NCBI GenBank assembly: GCA_039822105.1
Contig: JBCBMW010000006.1
Span: 62,001-126,000, forward strand
Source of the DNA: Parvularcula sp039822105
GTDB taxonomy: Bacteria > Pseudomonadota > Alphaproteobacteria > Caulobacterales > Parvularculaceae
Reading direction: 5' to 3'
Length of the DNA: 64,000 bases
The notes under the pieces were generated by a model, which saw only the letters and a list, made by a program, of their open reading frames with translations, did not search any database and was not told where the DNA came from. Shown piece after piece: positions 60,097 to 64,000 of this stretch. Numbering within the stretch: position 1 is the stretch's first letter; each line of letters begins with the position of its first letter. Position numbers and translations under genes: made by a program.

Positions 60097-62802
60097 TTAC
60101 ACAGATGAGGTCTGGGGTAGTGACTTTGATGCAGACTGGCTGCCCGCACGAATGCGCTGTCGGTGGATGGCTTTGTGGGCTTCTTCGACCGCGAGAAACA
60201 ATCCTGCGACCATGATGAGGGCAGCGAAAACGGCGGGAGAGATCGGACCGATCTCAAGAATGCTTCGAAGCCCGGGCACGTTCATCAGGAGCAGGTGGAA
60301 CCCTAGGGCCAACGGCACAGCCAAGGCGAGCGGGCGATTGGCGAAATAGGGGATCTTGAACAATGACTTCGTTTCTGACCGCCCGGAAAGAACCCGCGCA
60401 TTGCCGAACAGAACCATCATCATCAGTGTGATGTTGCGCGCCTGTGCATCTTCGATCCCAGACCCAAGCGCCGTCCAATAGACAGCAAACGCCAGGGCCC
60501 CCATCGTCGTGCCCGCAACGAGAATCCGTTCGATCGCGAAGCGGTCCAAGATCGGCTGATCGGGGCGCCGCGGATCGCGTGTCAGCTCGTCGCCTTCTTT
60601 GGGCTCGAAAGCCAGCGCCACGTCTTGAACGCCGTTGGCGACGAGGTTCAGCCACAAGAGCTGGACCGCCGTGAGCGGCATCGGGAGGCCCACAAGAACG
60701 GAGAGGAAGAAAAGGAGGAGAGCTGAGAAACCGGTCGCAACCAGCAGGATAATCACCTTACGGATGTTATTATAGACGATCCGGCCTTGCTCCACGCCCG
60801 CAACGATCGAGGCGAAGTTATCGTCGGTGATGATGAGGTCAGCGGCTTCTTTCGCGACATCGGTCCCAGATTTGCCCATGGCAACGCCAGCATTGGCGCG
60901 GCGCATGGCGGCAGCATCATTCACCCCATCTCCGGTGACGGCCACAAAGTGCCCATCATTCATGAAGGTCGCGACGATGAGCTCTTTTTGCGCCGGCTCG
61001 ATCCGGGCGAAAACCCGTGCCGGCAGCACGAGGTCACGAACCGCATCCTGACCTTTCTCCTCTGCCTCACGCATCATGCTGCCGGTCACAGGCTGGGCGT
61101 CGGGTCCGCAAAGGCCGAGGTCCATGGCAATGGCTTTGGCCGTCGACGGATGATCTCCCGTCACCATGGCCACGCCGATGCCGCCATCACGGCAACGGCC
61201 GATCGCGTCCTTGGCTTCCTCTCGGATCGGATCGATCATCGCGACCAGGCCCAGGAAAGTCAGCTCCGATAGGGCTGGATCGTCCTCATCAGAAGAAGCT
61301 GTTCGCTTGGCTAGGGCGAGCACCCTGTAACCGTTCGCCGCAAGATCTTCGTACTGCTTTTCAATCCGCGCTTTGTCGAACGGGACGACAGCTCCGTCGA
61401 CCTTCATCGTTGTTGCTGCAGCGGTGATCTTTTCAGGACTTCCCTTGACGTAGAAAACGCATGTGTCTTCGTCATCATTGATACTGCCCGAGAACGCCTT
61501 TTCCGACTCGTAGGGCACCAGCCGCCTTTGCGGGCATTGCTGACGAAGTTGCCCGAGGGAGAGGCCGGCCTTTTTAGCAAAGACGAGGAAGGCAAGATCG
61601 ACGATGTCGCCGTCGCCGTTCCATCGACCTGCGTTGTAGTCAAGATGGCTTTCATTCGCCAGGACGCCGGTCACGCAAAGCTCACGCAAGGGCTCAAGGT
61701 CGTCTCCGTCGATCGAGCCGGGGGCCAGACCGGCCCCGTTTGCTTTATAGACCTGGCCAGACGGAAGGTGCGCGGAAGCGATCGTCAGCTCATTGACGGT
61801 CAGTGTACCGGTCTTGTCTGAGCAGATAAAGGTGCACGACCCCAGCGCCTCGACCGCTACGAGCTTTCGGATGATGACATTCTCTTTGGCCATTCTTCGC
61901 ATGCCGATGGCGAGCGCCACGGTCAGCGCTGCGGGAAGACCTTCAGGAATGGTGGAAACAGCAAGTCCGATCGCCATCATGACCATCTCGGACACGGTAT
62001 AGCCGCCGCGAAGCGCCATTAGGGCTGCAAGAACAAGGATGGCCATGACGATGGCGCCAGCCACTTGGTAGGTGAAGCGCCGGATGCGGATCATCAGTGG
62101 TGCTTCGGACACGCGGCGGCCTGCCACCTTTTTGGCGATCGTGCCGATCTCGGTATCCATGGCGGTGGCATCAACAACGCCGCGTCCGCGTCCGCGGGTC
62201 ACGACGGTCCCTGCAAAACACCGGTCAGCACGTTCGGCGAGATTCGCGCTTTCTCCGGGTCGAGCCGATGAGTCTTTCACGACGGCCACGCTCTCGCCGG
62301 TCAGCATGGATTCATCGATCTCGAGACCGTCGCTGGCGACAAGCTGCATATCCGCCGGCACTTTGTCGCCCGACGTGAGGAGAACGACGTCTCCGGGCAC
62401 GACCTCTTCGATATCGATGGTGACCGCCTCGCCGTCTCGGAGAACCCGCGCCCTGCCATGGACAAGGTTTCTTAGGGCAGCGGCTGATTTCTGTGCAGAA
62501 TACTCTTGCACCGTCCCGATACCGGCATTGAGAAGCAGGACCGCGAGAATGAAGACCGCACTCGCCAGCTTGCCGAAGGCGAGAGAGACGATTGCCGCAA
62601 CGAGCAGCATGTAGATGAAGGGACTCAGGAACTGACGTATAAAGATCGTCGGTAAACCTGGGAGTTGCACCTCGGGGAGCTTGTTTGGGCCCGTTTCGCT
62701 CAGGCGCCGCACGGCCTCCTGGCTCGTGAGCCCTTCGGTGGGGGCACTCGAGAAGGAGGTCTCGAGCGGCTCTTTCACGGCCACTGATGCGACATTGACC
62801 AT
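60097..62802 (-). CDS. P2-type cation-transporting ATPase
   Basis: The 901-residue P-type ATPase has the actuator loop LTGESVAV, the phosphorylation motif DKTGTLT near residue 328, TM4 motif STIPEGLPAAL, the TGDHPSTA and TGDGVNDAAAM hinge motifs, and about ten membrane helices. IPEGLP and the overall build fit the P2A/P2B Ca2+ or Na+/Mg2+-type groups; I cannot choose the ion. The ATG overlaps the upstream pta-type stop by one base (TAATG), so the two are coupled. Confidence 0.93.
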   Translation of the reverse strand: MVNVASVAVKEPLETSFSSAPTEGLTSQEAVRRLSETGPNKLPEVQLPGLPTIFIRQFLSPFIYMLLVAAIVSLAFGKLASAVFILAVLLLNAGIGTVQEYSAQKSAAALRNLVHGRARVLRDGEAVTIDIEEVVPGDVVLLTSGDKVPADMQLVASDGLEIDESMLTGESVAVVKDSSARPGESANLAERADRCFAGTVVTRGRGRGVVDATAMDTEIGTIAKKVAGRRVSEAPLMIRIRRFTYQVAGAIVMAILVLAALMALRGGYTVSEMVMMAIGLAVSTIPEGLPAALTVALAIGMRRMAKENVIIRKLVAVEALGSCTFICSDKTGTLTVNELTIASAHLPSGQVYKANGAGLAPGSIDGDDLEPLRELCVTGVLANESHLDYNAGRWNGDGDIVDLAFLVFAKKAGLSLGQLRQQCPQRRLVPYESEKAFSGSINDDEDTCVFYVKGSPEKITAAATTMKVDGAVVPFDKARIEKQYEDLAANGYRVLALAKRTASSDEDDPALSELTFLGLVAMIDPIREEAKDAIGRCRDGGIGVAMVTGDHPSTAKAIAMDLGLCGPDAQPVTGSMMREAEEKGQDAVRDLVLPARVFARIEPAQKELIVATFMNDGHFVAVTGDGVNDAAAMRRANAGVAMGKSGTDVAKEAADLIITDDNFASIVAGVEQGRIVYNNIRKVIILLVATGFSALLLFFLSVLVGLPMPLTAVQLLWLNLVANGVQDVALAFEPKEGDELTRDPRRPDQPILDRFAIERILVAGTTMGALAFAVYWTALGSGIEDAQARNITLMMMVLFGNARVLSGRSETKSLFKIPYFANRPLALAVPLALGFHLLLMNVPGLRSILEIGPISPAVFAALIMVAGLFLAVEEAHKAIHRQRIRAGSQSASKSLPQTSSV

Positions 62803-64000
62803 TAGACTTCTCCTCGTTGAAGCTCCGGTGGAGAAGCATTCTGATGAAGGCGTTTTGCGACGGCGGTGCTTGCCAAACGGGGGAGGATCCCTTCGGCCCG
62901 GCTCGTCAGAACGATGGGCACACGTGCCCCCAGAACAACGCCCGCTGCGACGGCGCCGCCAAGATAGTCGAGCTGTTTGGCCAACATGTTTCCCGCCTCA
63001 AGATCCGGGACAATCAAAACATCGGCGTCTCCTGCGACATCCGAAACAAGCCCTTTGATTGCGACCGCCGCTGGCGAGACGGCGTTGTCGAAGGCGAGGG
63101 GGCCGTCGATGAGCGCGCCGGCTATCTGGCCGCGGGCTGCCATCTTGCAGAGAGCGGCGGCATCGATCGTTGACTGAATATCCGGATTGACCGTTTCGAC
63201 GGCAGAGAGAATGGCAACCTTGACCGGATCTGCACCGAGCGCTCTCGCCACGTCGATCGCGTTACGCGTGATATCGGCTTTCTGCGTTAGGCTCGGCGCG
63301 ATATTGACCGCTGCATCCGAGATCACGAGCAGTTTGTGGTAGGCGGGGGCATCCATAACATAGGCATGGGTGAGGCGGCGCTCAGTCCGCAGCTGGTGTG
63401 AGGGGGCGAGTACGGCGCCCAACAGCTCATCGGTGTGCAGCGCCCCTTTCATCAGCGCATCGACCGTTTTGTCGCGCGCCAGCATCGCGGCGGTGTCAGA
63501 AGCGGCGTGGCTGTGGGGCGTGTCGTGAAGGTCTGTGCCCGCAAGGGAGATGCCCGCTTTTTCGGCGGCCTCGCGGATGCGCCGCTCGGGCCCTACGAGG
63601 AGAGCCTCAATCATGCCCGCTTCCTGCGCAGCTATGGCTCCTCCTAGGGAAGCTTCGTCGACGGGATGGACCACGGCCATGCGAAGGGGGGGGCCGGAAC
63701 AGGCATCGTTGATCAGGGTTTTGAGCCTATCGCCTCGTTCGGGCAGCAGAAGCGCAGGAACCGGAGGTGCATCGACCACGACACGCTGATCAGGTGCGAT
63801 CACCTCGGCGGTGCCGTCGAGGACGGTTTGATCATTGGCGTCAGTGACCTGGCAATCGAACAGCACACGGCGCTTTTCCGAGTGCTTCTCCTTCACTTGG
63901 ATCCTGACACAGAGCGTATCGCCGATGCGCACCGGTAAGCGGAACCTGAAAGACTGCCCGACATAGATGGTGCCGGGGCCGGGAAGCTTCGTGCCTAGAA
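62802..64000 (-). CDS. MaoC-phosphate acetyl/butyryltransferase fusion (partial)
   Basis: The C-terminal part is a phosphate acetyl/butyryltransferase domain, with ALMKGALHTDELLGAVL, GQIAGALIDGPLAFDNAVS and DVLIVPDLEAGNMLAKQL. The bases up to the window end still encode, in frame, LGTKLPGPGTIYVGQSFRF and RLPVRIGDTL, a MaoC/hot-dog motif. The gene is therefore a bifunctional enoyl-CoA hydratase/phosphotransacetylase whose N-terminus lies outside the window. Pta forms acetyl-phosphate from acetyl-CoA. It reads into the P-type ATPase gene (1-base overlap). Confidence 0.88.
   Translation of the reverse strand, partial: LGTKLPGPGTIYVGQSFRFRLPVRIGDTLCVRIQVKEKHSEKRRVLFDCQVTDANDQTVLDGTAEVIAPDQRVVVDAPPVPALLLPERGDRLKTLINDACSGPPLRMAVVHPVDEASLGGAIAAQEAGMIEALLVGPERRIREAAEKAGISLAGTDLHDTPHSHAASDTAAMLARDKTVDALMKGALHTDELLGAVLAPSHQLRTERRLTHAYVMDAPAYHKLLVISDAAVNIAPSLTQKADITRNAIDVARALGADPVKVAILSAVETVNPDIQSTIDAAALCKMAARGQIAGALIDGPLAFDNAVSPAAVAIKGLVSDVAGDADVLIVPDLEAGNMLAKQLDYLGGAVAAGVVLGARVPIVLTSRAEGILPRLASTAVAKRLHQNASPPELQRGEV

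Noticed and set aside
1..64000. CRISPR array, rRNA operon or prophage structural genes
   Set aside because: No regularly spaced repeats, rRNA-like sequence or phage head/tail genes were seen.

Overview
The window is a contiguous piece of an alphaproteobacterial chromosome: GC-rich, densely packed, with many 4-base start/stop overlaps. Taxonomic hints are a Ros/MucR-type regulator, HdaA followed by ppk1 and ppx, a UrcA-family exported protein, a VPLPA-CTERM protein, GAAC-N7-GAAC (alphaproteobacterial LexA) boxes and a perfect TTAA-N7-TTAA (CtrA-type) site. Together they point to the Caulobacterales/Maricaulales/Parvularculales neighbourhood. This is inference from gene content; I cannot name a genus.

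Layout. 1-6 kb: end of tatC, a MucR-like regulator that lacks most zinc ligands, glyA with a structured leader, a VPLPA-CTERM protein, then nrdR-nusB-thiL and a urcA-like gene. 6.1-7.4 kb: tRNA-Arg(CCT), whose 3' 46 bp are repeated exactly at 7352-7397. The 1.24 kb between the copies holds only a toxin-antitoxin-like pair (DUF4258 toxin, MqsA/XRE antitoxin) with a perfect 19-bp operator and no integrase. 7.4-16.2 kb: an AraC-type membrane regulator, unknown membrane proteins, cobS, a 2OG-Fe(II) oxygenase, a Baeyer-Villiger-type monooxygenase with a partner SDR, and an Arg/Asp/Tyr-rich exported protein. 16.2-22.3 kb: a replication/repair block of uvrD and dnaE. The 138 bp between uvrD and the next gene hold two perfect LexA boxes flanking a perfect DnaA box, and then a 28-residue membrane microprotein.

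22.3-47.4 kb is core: a fasciclin lipoprotein, purM-purN, a DUF2066 protein, hdaA-ppk1-ppx, rnd, prmA and tyrS (read tyrS-prmA-rnd), secA, a PpiC-type isomerase behind the CtrA-type site, mutT, a methyltransferase-like protein without the SAM glycine loop, comF-grxC-nitrilase-DUF1178, a DUF4350 lipoprotein, a winged-helix/TPR regulator, an S41 protease and recJ.

47.5-59.2 kb is an 11.7 kb genomic island in tRNA-Glu(TTC). It has a 17-bp att duplication, a tyrosine integrase beside the right end and a repeated arm-site-like sequence just inside each end. Its cargo is a SRAP/YedK protein, a small membrane-protein/RHH operon, a serine recombinase, and three modules that each pair a regulator with a divergently transcribed integral membrane protein: HxlR/MAPEG, AraC/DUF2306 and LysR/DoxX-DUF3179. 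59.2-64 kb returns to chromosome: a phasin, a P2-type cation ATPase and a MaoC-phosphate acetyltransferase fusion cut by the window edge.

The most interesting items are the LexA-DnaA-LexA intergenic region with its SidA-sized membrane peptide, the integrase-less toxin-antitoxin mini-island, and the regulator/membrane-protein modules of the larger island, including the DoxX-DUF3179 fusion and its inverted-repeat operator.
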